64,000 bases of DNA from Typhlomys cinereus (GCA_023101885.1 JALPQD010000044.1:9453565-9517564); one strand, 5' to 3'; shown: positions 38,129 to 49,039, counted from the first letter of the stretch. Numbers and translations: made by a program. Notes: generated by a model from the letters alone, not told the origin.

Positions 38129-40762
38129 AAAAACATTTATTTTTCTTTGTTTTCTTTCTTTCCCTAGTCCCTGTTCCCACTCCCCCTCCTTTTTCCTTGA
38201 GAACTCTTCATTTCCCCTGTCACATTCTCTATTATTTTCAAGTTTTTTCGCTTGTGTGGCCCACTGTGTTTCATTTAGTTTGTCTTTGATGTCTTATGCC
38301 TGACATGATTTGTGCTCTAGCAAGTGTCATAGATCAGTAAGTAAATTACTGAGGATAATATCTTTCGTTTCTTTTCTTTTCTATTAGTTCTTCTGAACTT
38401 CTCAGCAAGGTGTGGAGCTTCTTGATATATTTCATTTTTGCTGGTGAAATGTAGATAGGAGAGTCCCCATGCAGTTCTTGTTCTCAGAAGATAGTGTCTG
38501 GTCCACTATTGTCTCACTTCAAGATCTTATAATCTTACTAAGTATGTGCTTTTAAAGGTCTGGATATACACCTTTAGACCTTGTTTGAAACTGAAAGTGT
38601 CTAAATGCATCATTACTTAGTAAAAGCATGACATCATGTGTGTACATATTCTCACTTGTTATCTTAGTCTTTATAGCATTAATTCACTCGTACAAGCTTC
38701 TAAATTATTTGCAATTCTAAATTTCTTACAAAAGCCAAATCTTATGTAATCAGTATCAGTTCTTTCCTTGTCTTTTAATTTAGCATTCTTGGGAAGCATT
38801 ATATTTTTAGATTTTATAAATCCTGGTTCTGACATTTTTTTGTCCATTTTTTGTCCATGACGTTTGCCTTGTGATTAGACTATTTCAGATTTCAAGTTTA
38901 AAGTCAATTATTTTTTCAATGGATATTTAAAGGAGATCATTTCAAATTATGTAAATCTGTTTGTTCTCAAACTTTTATACTTTGGTTTTAGTACTCATGT
39001 TGATATTTTGTTAATTAACCATAAAGAAGACTTCATTCATAGAGTATCAGAAATGTAGAAATATATTTTAAAATTTTTTGGCAATATGAAAAGAAAACAC
39101 AGAATAGGGTCACTGAGATGCTTCAGTTGAGGAACATGCTTCCTATGCACTCTGACAACCCTAATCAACTTCTTAAAGTTGTCTTCTGACCTTCATCTGC
39201 ACTTACATATATTATACACATGTGCAATAATAATTAAATATTCTAACTAAAAATGGTTCACAGGCAAAATAGAAGATTTACAGGACAGCTAAATGTATTC
39301 ATGTCTAAACTATGCATATAAATTATATATAATATAAATTTGTGACATGCACAAATTCAGAATTTAATGGTATAGAGGAGGAGGTATTGTAACAATTTAC
39401 AAGTTGGAAATAGAATATTGCATTCATTGTTTGCAAAGCATTCAGTAGTTTTCTGAAGCATGATGGTGTTGTGTGCTCAAATTTACTCTGCATTTTGTAG
39501 GTGGTAAATCACCAATGATCCTTCACAGTTTTGTCATTGCGTTAAATTTCTTTAATCCTTAAATAAACTATGATGATACTAATATGTCTGTGTCTTGGAG
39601 CTATCCAAATATGAATAGTTGATTTCTGAAATTATTCAAAGTGTCAGTTTAAGTCCATCTCTATATTGGGACTGTGTTAATATCTGTTTAGAGATAATAC
39701 ATACTTGCTTTGTCTTTGTTGTCTAAAGCAACGTTTTGAGTTCTATATTTGAGTAGGTATCAATAATAATAACAGTCTAAAATTTTCCAAACATTCCTAG
39801 TTTTGAGTAGAGGCTAATTGGATTGGCACTGTAGTTTCAGTTTGTTGTGCAAATCACTGCAACTGTGCAGGTCAACTGAATTAAACCAGAAATATTTTAT
39901 CTGTTTATAGCAGTGGAAAACTAATATGATAGATCCAGAAAGGCATGAATATAACTGAAGGCTTTTTCTGAAAGTTATGATCTGAAGATCCTCGCTTTCT
40001 GTATCAATGTTATAATTAGGGTTTTAATGAAGGATTGTGGAGAAAGACAATATTGGGCATTAAATATTTGAGGTAAATACAGAATTGCTAATTGGTTATG
40101 AGCTAAGAGTTCATTGAATGGATGCCCAAATGAATAGACAGTTTTGTAAAATTTACTGTTTGGCTGGCTAAAGGAACCTTTTCCAGCAATGCCATATATA
40201 TTACAATAATTAAGCTAACAATGCTCAAAACTCAAAGGGATTTAGTTGCTTAGTAAGTAACACTTCCAATTTTCAGCATCAATAGAAAAAAATTTAGAAA
40301 ATCATAAATACAATCTCATTCAAGTAAATTCTTCAAACTCCCCTAAAAAGGGGTATCTTAAGAAAAACTAAAATCATTAAGAAAATATGTTGTTCTATCT
40401 AAAGTTTACATCAACTGTGCTGCAGAATTCTTTTTGCTACGGGGAGAAATGAATAGAGTAATTTCACAGTCCAGTTAAGCCTTTTAAGTCTTTTTCCAAT
40501 TTCACTGTTGCCTATAAACCTTTATCCTAGAGATGAAGGCTCCAAGCTCTCACACTGACAGCCTCTGAACTTGTGGAGAGTATGACAAAAGAGTAAGGAG
40601 ACACTACATATTGATGACCAGAATGCAAGATCTTCCAATTAATAGTGGCTCAGTTTCATCAAACTTGGTGAAACCCTTTACTCCAGTTGGAATAGAATGG
40701 AAAGGACCAAGGAAAGTTCTAGGAAAAAATTATCACTCACTCCACAGTGTGTATCTGGAGAT
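38129..40762. other. AT-rich DNA with old repeat fragments
   Basis: About 38130-38600 is the same old pyrimidine-rich repeat as 13040-13740. About 39110-39250 is a degraded B2/B4-like SINE (GGGTCACTGAGATGCTTCAG, then GTTGTCTTCTGACCTTCATC). No gene is recognised in the rest. Confidence 0.45.
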
Positions 40763-40778
40763 CACAGAACAGCTTTTT

Positions 40779-40843
40779 TTTTATTATTAAAAATTTAATT
40801 TTATACATTTTAAAATTTTTACCAGTTCCCTCCCTCCCCCCTC
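40779..40843 (-). mobile_element. 65-bp L1 stub
   Basis: An extremely 5'-truncated L1: only the A-rich tail and the last bases of the 3' UTR (ACCAGTTCCCTCCCTCCC). It is flanked by a perfect 16-bp target duplication, CACAGAACAGCTTTTT, at 40763-40778 and 40844-40859. Its end sequence matches that of the L1 at 15851-16947, so it is from the younger subfamily. Confidence 0.88.
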
Positions 40844-40859
40844 CACAGAACAGCTTTTT

Positions 40860-41740
40860 GAAGTTAATTATTTTCTTCTGTTTTCTGTGGATTATTTGCA
40901 TCCATTAATGTTGTGAGACTTTGATGCAGCACTTGCCTTGTCCTGCTGACCCATCTCACTAATCATTGTTGCTTTTCATCGTTTGCATTTTATTTACAGC
41001 TTTATTCTTTTTCAAGATATCTGCATTTTGATATCTACATTATTTAAATTTACTTCACACAGATATGAGTAGATACAATTGTCTTGAGACAATGCCACCT
41101 TATGTGGAAATCTGACTTTCATAAGCCTATGTAGTCTCACAAGTTAAGGGAATACTGGTGTTAGCCATAACATTCAGTTTGGGTTTCCTTTATTTTTTTG
41201 TATCAAACAATATTGGAAATATATTCATGAATTCTACATACAAATGCTAGTAAGAAAGCAAGTTCAAGGTGGTAAGTTTATGGAAATACATACATTTGAG
41301 GAGTACATAGTAGGAATATGTGGAATATTAAAAAATACATGGATAAGATATATTTGGAAAGTATTGCCAATACAACGTCATACATGTATCAGGTGAATAA
41401 AGAGAATTGAAACATTACCTGCAGGCCTTATTCTTCAAACGCTAAGTAAATGACCAGACTCTGCAACATATAACTGTAACTTGAAGTAGAAGGATCATAA
41501 ATCAGAGTCCATCTTGGCCTTTGTAGATATTTCCCTTCTTAGCAAATAAACAACAAGAATGAAAAAAATGAAAAAATAGTAGCACTATTTACAAGAGGGA
41601 ATGTTGGTTTGCTCAGATTGTTTGACTAATAAAGAAAAAAAGATGTATTTGAAATTTTGGGCTCTATAATTGATGCACAAATTATGTCACTGATTTTTTT
41701 AAGAGGGAAATGGGTTTCTGGTTCCAGATAGTTTAGAAAG
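40860..41740. other. AT-rich left flank of the SNORD116 array
   Basis: Unassigned AT-rich DNA with no gene or snoRNA-like box pair seen. The change to GC-rich array sequence is abrupt at about 41741. Confidence 0.5.
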
Positions 41741-42333
41741 AGCACCACAGTCCGTGAAAAGTCGGGCCAGCACCCTGTCCGGGGCAAGAGGCCGCGTAGA
41801 TCCCTCGGTGGCCTGGCATCGCCTTTGCCTACATGCCCACGAACTCGCTTCTAATCCACCTCGGTGGACTCCTGCGGATCGGGGGAGCGTCCCCGCGCAG
41901 GGAATTCGGGGCTGTGGGGACAGGGCGGGAAAGAGTTCCGCGGGGCGGCTGCAGAAAACCAGTGGCCCCTCGCTACCGTCCTAGTCGTCCAGCACACGGG
42001 GTCTGTGACGTGGGGCCTCTCGGGACAGGGGCTTCTGCCCGGCTGCGGTCCATACCCGCGCCGCCCCCTCCCCCGTCTTGACGTGGGAAGAAGCTCTCGC
42101 CTCCTGCGGGGCTTAGGGGTTCCTACCTCGGACGATGCAGGTCAAGCAGAGCGCCAGGGCCCGACCTCCTGGCCGGGGACAGCCCCATTCCGGGTGGCCC
42201 GCGGGTCTGGGGGATGAGAAGGCCGGTCTCGGGGCCGGAAGGGCAGGTGCAGGTGGACCCTCCCCCGGGAAGGGGATGCTTCCCTGAGGGCCTCCTTGCT
42301 CTCCTCAAGCTGGCGTTGGTGCTCTCCTCTTAG

Positions 42334-42485
42334 ACTGCCACTGAGCTGGGAGGCCTCCTCCACTCCCTTTTGTCTGAAAACGGGCCGGACCTAAGGCAGA
42401 AGCCGCGAAGTCCCCGAGAAGGCCTGGTGGGGCAGTGAGCCCGTGCTGTGCTGCGTGCGGTGCCCCTGGAGCCGTGCGGCTGGAG
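42334..42485 (+). ncRNA. Candidate host-transcript exon A1, unit 1
   Basis: A pyrimidine-rich acceptor (GCTCTCCTCTTAG) precedes 42334 and a donor GGAG|GTGAGC follows 42485, giving 152 nt. It ends 218 nt before the type A snoRNA. The related half-unit has matching signals at 43990-44135, which supports it. Known SNORD116 host transcripts carry spliced non-coding exons on both sides of each snoRNA. The exon call itself is inference from splice motifs. Confidence 0.5.
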
Positions 42486-42703
42486 GTGAGCCTTCCGCTG
42501 CCCGGCGTGGTCAGGAACTTGGGGACGTGGCGCCGCTGGGAGGACCCGCACCCTCCAGCGGCGGGCCGGTGTCTTGCCAGGACCAACAACACCTGGGCCA
42601 CCTGTGGGAACGGTAGGATTGGAGGTGTAGGCTCAGGGAGGTCCGCTCGCATGCCCAAGGCGCAGCGGTCGCTTAGCGCCCCCGTCTGGCCTTCCAGTGT
42701 GCT

Positions 42704-42798
42704 TGGATCGATGATGAATGCCACAAAATCATTCCTTGGAAAGCTGAACAAAATGAGTGAGAACTCTCTACCGTCGTTCTCATCGGGTCTGAGGTCCG
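42704..42798 (+). ncRNA. Snord116: SNORD116-like box C/D snoRNA, type A, copy 1
   Basis: Box C ATGATGA is at 42711-42717, box D' CTGA at 42744-42747, the C'-like TGAGTGA at 42754-42760 and box D CTGA at 42789-42792. The ends TGGATC and GGTCCG pair as a terminal stem. SNORD116 hallmark blocks are present: GGATCGATGATGA, ATTCCTTGGAAAGCTGAAC, AAAATGAGTGAGAACTC and TTCTCATCGG. SNORD116 is an orphan nucleolar C/D RNA processed from introns of the paternally expressed host transcript in the Prader-Willi region. Type A has one A fewer before D' than type B and a different segment after box C (ATGCCACAAAA). Confidence 0.95.
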
Positions 42799-43183
42799 GC
42801 ACGTTGGGTCACGCAGGTGCCAAGGGAGCCGGCCCTCAGGCCTGGCCTCCCGATGGCGTGCCTCTGCATCCCTTGGTCAGGGTCGCAGGCTCTCCCCGCT
42901 TCCCGTCTTCGCTTCGGCAGTGGGGGACCCACAGGGAGATAGATTTCCCGCTGGGCAAGTCCTAGAGAATCCCCGCGCCCAGGAAGCCGGGTGGCGCTTG
43001 GGGGCCAAGCCAGTCCCCTCTTCTTCTCCCCTCCCGCCCTCCCCCGCGGTCCCAGAGAGCCAGAGGGATGCGGGGGGTGGGGTGGGCTGAGAGGCCCAGG
43101 CCGTGTGTGCACCGACCCGAGGGAGGCCTGACGTGCCCGGTCCCTTACTCACGCTTGCCGTGGGGTGGGTGCCCTCTTCTCAG

Positions 43184-43324
43184 GGACGCTTCGCCCGGGA
43201 AAGGAATGCCCGCCCTGGGGCCGGCAACCACAGCGGCCCTGTTTGGCCAGGTCCCGGGCGTGGAAGGCGCACGAGGCAGGCAGTGGAGGCAGTGCCCCAC
43301 GCCTTCCCACCGCCAAGGAAGAGG
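43184..43324 (+). ncRNA. Candidate host-transcript exon A2, unit 1
   Basis: The acceptor GCCCTCTTCTCAG precedes 43184 and the donor GAGG|GTAGGC follows 43324, giving 141 nt. With exon A1 it encloses a 698-nt intron holding the type A snoRNA. The matching exon in the other half is 44825-44956. Confidence 0.45.
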
Positions 43325-43989
43325 GTAGGCCTTGCAGCCCCGTGCAGACTGGGTTCTCCCGGGGCACTCTGGTGCCCCGAGGACTCCCGGCCGGCCGCAG
43401 GGTCCCTGAGGTGTCAGGCCCCTCTCGTCCCCTACCACGCCCCCGCCAGTCCTCCGCCCCCCACCCCCACCCCCACGCCACAGCAGGAGGCCCTGCCCTT
43501 TCCTGAGTGGCCAGGCACTGCTTTCACCTGAACGCCCATGAGCTTGGACGTCCTCCGGCAGGACCCCTGGGGAGCCAAGAGTGCGTGGGCAGGGGGGGAG
43601 TGGTTCCAGGAGGAACCTTCCTGGGCAAAGGCGTGGCGGAGGCCAGGGAGTGAAAACTCCTCTCCCGGGGTCTCCTGATGACCCCGGCCAGGCATCCAGG
43701 GTCTGGGGGGCGCAGGCGTTGCCCTGCCTGCAGAGGGATGTGAACCCCGAGGCTCTGCCTTCCTGGGTTGCACTGCTGTCCGTCCTTTGCGCCCTGGTGG
43801 TCAAGCGGCCGCCAGGCCAGTTGCCTCCGGGCGGCGCCACCGGCCCCTGCCCCCTGTGCCAGGGAACTGGGAGGGCTTGCTGGGGGTGGGGGTTGCCATG
43901 GGAAAGAGGTGAGAAGAGGTCAGCCGCCTCCGCGGCCTCATTCCCTTGCTCAAGCTGGTATTCGGTTTGTGTTCTCATCTTGGATGCAG

Positions 43990-44135
43990 GTTGAGTTGGG
44001 AGGCATGGCGTCCGCCTGGCCCCGGAGGGCCTGGTGCCAGAGGCAGGATGCGGGAAGCCTCCCCACCCTCCGCGAGAGCGCCTGGGGCGGCCAGCTCGTG
44101 CCGCGCCGCCTGCCGAAGGACTGCCGAGGACGAAG
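43990..44135 (+). ncRNA. Candidate host-transcript exon B1, unit 1
   Basis: The acceptor TTCTCATCTTGGATGCAG precedes 43990 and the donor GAAG|GTACGC follows 44135, giving 146 nt. It ends 205 nt before the type B snoRNA and corresponds to exon A1 of the first half-unit. Confidence 0.5.
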
Positions 44136-44340
44136 GTACGCCCCGCGTTTGCCAAGGCGGTCAGGACTTGGGTCCAGCGCGGGTCGTGCCAAGACCAGCA
44201 CCTGTGCGCTGTGGCAGGTGTGAGTCTCGCAGTGGTGATGGGAAGGACGCCTTGTGGCGGAGGCCTCGGGTCAGGGGGCCTCGCTGGCCCGCCCTTGCCG
44301 CGGCCAACACCCGCCGCCCCTGTAGCGCCCTGCAATGTGT

Positions 44341-44436
44341 TGGATCGATGATGATTCCCCTCAAATCATTCCTTGGAAAAGCTGAACAAAATGAGTGAGA
44401 ACTCCCTACCGTCGTTCTCATCGGGACTGAGGTCCA
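44341..44436 (+). ncRNA. Snord116: SNORD116-like box C/D snoRNA, type B, copy 1
   Basis: Box C is at 44348-44354, D' at 44382-44385, the C'-like TGAGTGA at 44392-44398 and box D at 44427-44430. The terminal stem TGGATC/GGTCCA pairs fully. It is closer to the mammalian SNORD116 consensus than type A (GGAAAAGCTGAAC, GGGACTGAGGTCCA). After box C it has TTCCCCTCAAATC where type A has ATGCCACAAAATC. Confidence 0.96.
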
Positions 44437-44824
44437 GCACATAGCTACTTGGGTCACTTGGTGGCTTTGGCAGCAGGCGCGTGTCCCCGGCCCCCGCCCC
44501 AACGGGAGCCCCTGCACGCGTGCGTGCCTTTCCCGTTTCAGTGGGAAATCAGCGGGGAGCATTCCCGCGGGCAGAGCCCGAGCCGATCCCTTCCGGCCCC
44601 CCAGTTTCTTCCCCGTTCCTCTGGGCAGTCCTTGGGCCCGCGCCCCGTCCTTGCTGGGCAGGCCGCCGCAGGGAACTGTGGGGAGGGAGGAGCGGCTGGC
44701 ATCCCCCGGGGTGGGGCGGGCGGGGAGGGGGTGGGGTTGCCGAGACCCGGGGAGCGTGGACCCGAGACCCCTGCTCCCCGGTGCCTTTACTCACGCTCGC
44801 CTTCCTTTGGCGTGCGATCCTCAG

Positions 44825-44956
44825 GGACGGTTGGCGTGGGGAGGCAGGCCTTCGTGGGGATGGAAGACAGCAGCGGCCCCCGGCAGGAGGCAGGAGGTCG
44901 GGACCCTGAGGGTGCCTTGAGCTTGGAGCTCCTCCCGCGGAAGGCCAAGGCGTAGG
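44825..44956 (+). ncRNA. Candidate host-transcript exon B2, unit 1
   Basis: The acceptor GCGATCCTCAG precedes 44825 and a strong donor TAGG|GTAAGC follows 44956, giving 132 nt. The intron B1-B2 is 689 nt and holds the type B snoRNA. Confidence 0.5.
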
Positions 44957-45614
44957 GTAAGCCCTCCACTCTGCCAGAGACTGCAGACCCTGGGCGGGCA
45001 TTCTCTCCCCGGAAGGACTCCCAGCGCCACGGTCCGTGAAACGTCGGGCCAGCACCCTGTCCCGGGCAAGAGGCCGCGTAGCTCCCTCGGTGGCCTGGCA
45101 TCGCCTTTGCCTGCATGCCCACGAGCTCGCTTCTGGTCCCCCTCGGTGGACTCCTGCAGACCGGGGGAGCGTCCCCGCGCAGGGAATTCCGGGCTGTGGG
45201 GACAGGGCGGGAGAGCGTTCCCCGGGGCGGCTGCAGAAAACGAGTGGCCCCTCGCTACCGTCCTAGTCGTCCAGCACACGGGGTCTGTGACGTGGGGCCT
45301 CTCGGGACAGGGGCTTCTGCCCGGCTGCGGTCCATACCCGCGCCGCCCCCTCCCCCGTCTTGACGTGGGAAGAAGCTCTCGCCTCCTGCGGGGCTTAGGG
45401 GTTCCTACCTCGGACGATGCAGGTCAAGCAGAGCGCCAGGCCCGACCTCCTGGCCGGGGACAGCCCCATTCCGGGTGGCCCGCGGGTCTGGGGGATGAGA
45501 AGGCCGGTCTCGGGGCCGGAAGGGCAGGTGCAGGTGGACCCTCCCCCGGGAAGGGGATGCTTCCCTGAGGGCCTCCTTGCTCTCCTCAAGCTGGCGTTGG
45601 TGCTCTCCTCTTAG

Positions 45615-45766
45615 ACTGCCACTGAGCTGGGAGGCCTCCTCCACTCCCTTTTGTCTGAAAACGGGCCGGACCTAAGGCAGAAGCCGCGAAGTCCCCGAGA
45701 AGGCCTGGTGGGGCAGTGAGCCCGTGCTGTGCTGCGTGCGGTGCCCCTGGAGCCGTGCGGCTGGAG
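45615..45766 (+). ncRNA. Candidate host exon A1, unit 2
   Basis: Same splice signals and length as 42334-42485. Confidence 0.5.
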
Positions 45767-45984
45767 GTGAGCCTTCCGCTGCCCGGCGTGGTCAGGAACT
45801 TGGGGACGTGGCGCCGCTGGGAGGACCCGCACCCTCCAGCGGCGGGCCGGTGTCTTGCCAGGACCAACAACACCTGGGCCACCTGTGGGAACGGTAGGAT
45901 TGGAGGTGTAGGCTCAGGGAGGTCCGCTCGCATGCCCAAGGCGCAGCGGTCGCTTAGCGCCCCCGTCTGGCCTTCCAGTGTGCT

Positions 45985-46079
45985 TGGATCGATGATGAAT
46001 GCCACAAAATCATTCCTTGGAAAGCTGAACAAAATGAGTGAGAACTCTCTACCGTCGTTCTCATCGGGTCTGAGGTCCG
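45985..46079 (+). ncRNA. Snord116: SNORD116-like snoRNA, type A, copy 2
   Basis: Identical in all visible positions to the copy at 42704. Box C is at 45992-45998, D' at 46025-46028 and D at 46070-46073. Confidence 0.95.
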
Positions 46080-46464
46080 GCACGTTGGGTCACGCAGGTG
46101 CCAAGGGAGCCGGCCCTCAGGCCTGGCCTCCCGATGGCGTGCCTCTGCATCCCTTGGTCAGGGTCGCAGGCTCTCCCCGCTTCCCGTCTTCGCTTCGGCA
46201 GTGGGGGACCCACAGGGAGATAGATTTCCCGCTGGGCAAGTCCTAGAGAATCCCCGCGCCCAGGAAGCCGGGTGGCGCTTGGGGGCCAAGCCAGTCCCCT
46301 CTTCTTCTCCCCTCCCGCCCTCCCCCGCGGTCCCAGAGAGCCAGAGGGATGCGGGGGGTGGGGTGGGCTGAGAGGCCCAGGCCGTGTGTGCACCGACCCG
46401 AGGGAGGCCTGACGTGCCCGGTCCCTTACTCACGCTTGCCGTGGGGTGGGTGCCCTCTTCTCAG

Positions 46465-46605
46465 GGACGCTTCGCCCGGGAAAGGAATGCCCGCCCTGGG
46501 GCCGGCAACCACAGCGGCCCTGTTTGGCCAGGTCCCGGGCGTGGAAGGCGCACGGAGCAGGCAGTGGAGGCAGTGCCCCACGCCTTCCCACCGCCAAGGA
46601 AGAGG
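46465..46605 (+). ncRNA. Candidate host exon A2, unit 2
   Basis: Same splice signals and length as 43184-43324. Confidence 0.45.
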
Positions 46606-47270
46606 GTAGGCCTTGCAGCCCCGTGCAGACTGGGTTCTCCCGGGGCACTCTGGTGCCCCGAGGACTCCCGGCCGGCCGCAGGGTCCCTGAGGTGTCAGGC
46701 CCCTCTCGTCCCCTACCACGCCCCCGCCAGTCCTCCGCCCCCCACCCCCACCCCCACGCCACAGCAGGAGGCCCTGCCCTTTCCTGAGTGGCCAGGCACT
46801 GCTTTCACCTGAACGCCCATGAGCTTGGACGTCCTCCGGCAGGACCCCTGGGGAGCCAAGAGTGCGTGGGCAGGGGGGGAGTGGTTCCAGGAGGAACCTT
46901 CCTGGGCAAAGGCGTGGCGGAGGCCAGGGAGTGAAAACTCCTCTCCCGGGGTCTCCTGATGACCCCGCCCAGGCATCCAGGGTCTGGGGGGCGCAGGCGT
47001 TGCCCTGCCTGCAGAGGGATGTGAACCCCGAGGCTCTGCCTTCCTGGGTTGCACTGCTGTCCGTCCTTTGCGCCCTGGTGGTCAAGCGGCCGCCAGGCCA
47101 GTTGCCTCCGGGCGGCGCCACCGGCCCCTGCCCCCTGTGCCAGGGAACTGGGAGGGCTTGCTGGGGGTGGGGGTTGCCATGGGAAAGAGGTGAGAAGAGG
47201 TCAGCCGCCTCCGCGGCCTCATTCCCTTGCTCAAGCTGGTATTCGGTTTGTGTTCTCATCTTGGATGCAG

Positions 47271-47416
47271 GTTGAGTTGGGAGGCATGGCGTCCGCCTGG
47301 CCCCGGAGGGCCTGGTGCCAGAGGCAGGATGCGGGAAGCCTCCCCACCCTCCGCGAGAGCGCCTGGGGCGGCCAGCTCGTGCCGCGCCGCCTGCCGAAGG
47401 ACTGCCGAGGACGAAG
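47271..47416 (+). ncRNA. Candidate host exon B1, unit 2
   Basis: Same splice signals and length as 43990-44135. Confidence 0.5.
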
Positions 47417-47621
47417 GTACGCCCCGCGTTTGCCAAGGCGGTCAGGACTTGGGTCCAGCGCGGGTCGTGCCAAGACCAGCACCTGTGCGCTGTGGCAGGT
47501 GTGAGTCTCGCAGTGGTGATGGGAAGGACGCCTTGTGGCGGAGGCCTCGGGTCAGGGGGCCTCGCTGGCCCGCCCTTGCCGCGGCCAACACCCGCCGCCC
47601 CTGTAGCGCCCTGCAATGTGT

Positions 47622-47717
47622 TGGATCGATGATGATTCCCCTCAAATCATTCCTTGGAAAAGCTGAACAAAATGAGTGAGAACTCCCTACCGTCGTTCTC
47701 ATCGGGACTGAGGTCCA
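47622..47717 (+). ncRNA. Snord116: SNORD116-like snoRNA, type B, copy 2
   Basis: Identical to the copy at 44341. Box C is at 47629-47635, D' at 47663-47666 and D at 47708-47711. The terminal stem is intact. Confidence 0.96.
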
Positions 47718-48104
47718 GCACATAGCTACTTGGGTCACTTGGTGGCTTTGGCAGCAGGCGCGTGTCCCCGGCCCCCGCCCCAACGGGAGCCCCTGCACGC
47801 GTGCGTGCCTTTCCCGTTTCAGTGGGAAATCAGCGGGGAGCATTCCCGCGGGCAGAGCCCGAGCCGATCCCTTCCGGCCCCCCAGTTTCTTCCCCGTTCC
47901 TCTGGGCAGTCCTTGGGCCCGCGCCCCGTCCTTGCTGGGCAGGCCGCCGCAGGGAACTGTGGGGAGGGAGGAGCGGCTGGCATCCCCCGGGTGGGGCGGG
48001 CGGGGAGGGGGTGGGGTTGCCGAGACCCGGGGAGCGTGGACCCGAGACCCCTGCTCCCCGGTGCCTTTACTCACGCTCGCCTTCCTTTGGCGTGCGATCC
48101 TCAG

Positions 48105-48236
48105 GGACGGTTGGCGTGGGGAGGCAGGCCTTCGTGGGGATGGAAGACAGCAGCGGCCCCCGGCAGGAGGCAGGAGGTCGGGACCCTGAGGGTGCCTTGA
48201 GCTTGGAGCTCCTCCCGCGGAAGGCCAAGGCGTAGG
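48105..48236 (+). ncRNA. Candidate host exon B2, unit 2
   Basis: Same splice signals and length as 44825-44956. Confidence 0.5.
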
Positions 48237-48891
48237 GTAAGCCCTCCACTCTGCCAGAGACTGCAGACCCTGGGCGGGCATTCTCTCCCCGGAGGACTCC
48301 CAGCGCCACGGTCCGTGAAACGTCGGGCCAGCACCCTGTCCCGGGCAAGAGGCCGCGTAGCTCCCTCGGTGGCCTGGCATCGCCTTTGCCTGCATGCCCA
48401 CGAGCTCGCTTCTGGTCCCCCTCGGTGGACTCCTGCAGACCGGGGGAGCGTCCCCGCGCAGGGAATTCCGGGCTGTGGGGACAGGGCGGGAGAGCGTTCC
48501 CCGGGGCGGCTGCAGAAAACGAGTGGCCCCTCGCTACCGTCCTAGTCGTCCAGCACACGGGGTCTGTGACGTGGGGCCTCTCGGGACAGGGGCTTCTGCC
48601 CGGCTGCGGTCCATACCCGCGCCCCCCCCTCCCCCGTCTTGACGTGGGAAGAAGCTCTCGCCTCCTGCGGGGCTTAGGGGTTCCTACCTCGGACGATGCA
48701 GGTCAAGCAGAGCGCCAGGCCGACCTCCTGGCCGGGGACAGCCCCATTCCGGGTGGCCCGCGGGTCTGGGGATGAGAGAAGGCCGGTCTCGGGCCGGAAG
48801 GGCAGGTGCAGTGTGACCCTCCCCCGGGAAGGGGATGCTTCCCTGAGGGCCTCCTGCTCTCCTCAAGCTGGCGTTGGTGCTCTCCTCTTAG

Positions 48892-49039
48892 ACTGCCACT
48901 GAGCTGGGAGGCCTCCTCCACTCCTTTGTCTGAAAACGGGCCGACCTAAGGCAGAAGCCGCGAAGTCCCCGCGAAGGCCTGGTGGGGCAGTGAGCCCGTG
49001 CTGTGTGCGTGGGCGTGCCCCATGAGCGTGCGGCTGGAG
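48892..49039 (+). ncRNA. Candidate host exon A1, unit 3
   Basis: Acceptor and donor are conserved, but the length is 148 nt because of small indels in a doubtful-quality block. Confidence 0.42.

Larger units (their letters stand above)
41741..45022 (+). repeat. SNORD116 array unit 1 (3282 bp)
   Basis: First unit of a GC- and CpG-rich tandem array. The unit start is set at the block AGCACCACAGTCCGTG, which recurs as AGCGCCACGGTCCGTG at 45023, 48302, 51577 and 54839. It holds a type A snoRNA (42704-42798) and a type B snoRNA (44341-44436) with four candidate host exons. The two halves are themselves related with an offset of about 1640 bp: TTACTCACGCTTGCC near 43145 pairs with TTACTCACGCTCGCC near 44786. 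The first 200 bp or so carry more substitutions than any other unit start, as expected for an array edge. Confidence 0.93.
45023..48301 (+). repeat. SNORD116 array unit 2 (3279 bp)
   Basis: Almost identical to unit 1 outside the edge region. Examples of differences are a small change near 43270/46551 (GCACGAGGCAGG against GCACGGAGCAGG), CCCCGGCCAGG against CCCCGCCCAGG near 43685/46966, and single-base length changes. It contains snoRNAs at 45985-46079 and 47622-47717. Confidence 0.93.

Noticed and set aside
43672..43700. Possible third C/D snoRNA starting at CTGATGACCCC
   Set aside because: It has a TGATGA but no properly spaced CTGA with a closing stem, and the related half-unit does not preserve it.
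43145..44335. 396-codon minus-strand open frame, repeated in unit 2 at 46426-47616
   Set aside because: GC-rich sequence is poor in stop codons and several frames on both strands are open at once. The frame is antisense to the host transcript, overlaps candidate exons, has no recognisable domain and breaks up in units 3 and 4. Its repetition only reflects unit identity.
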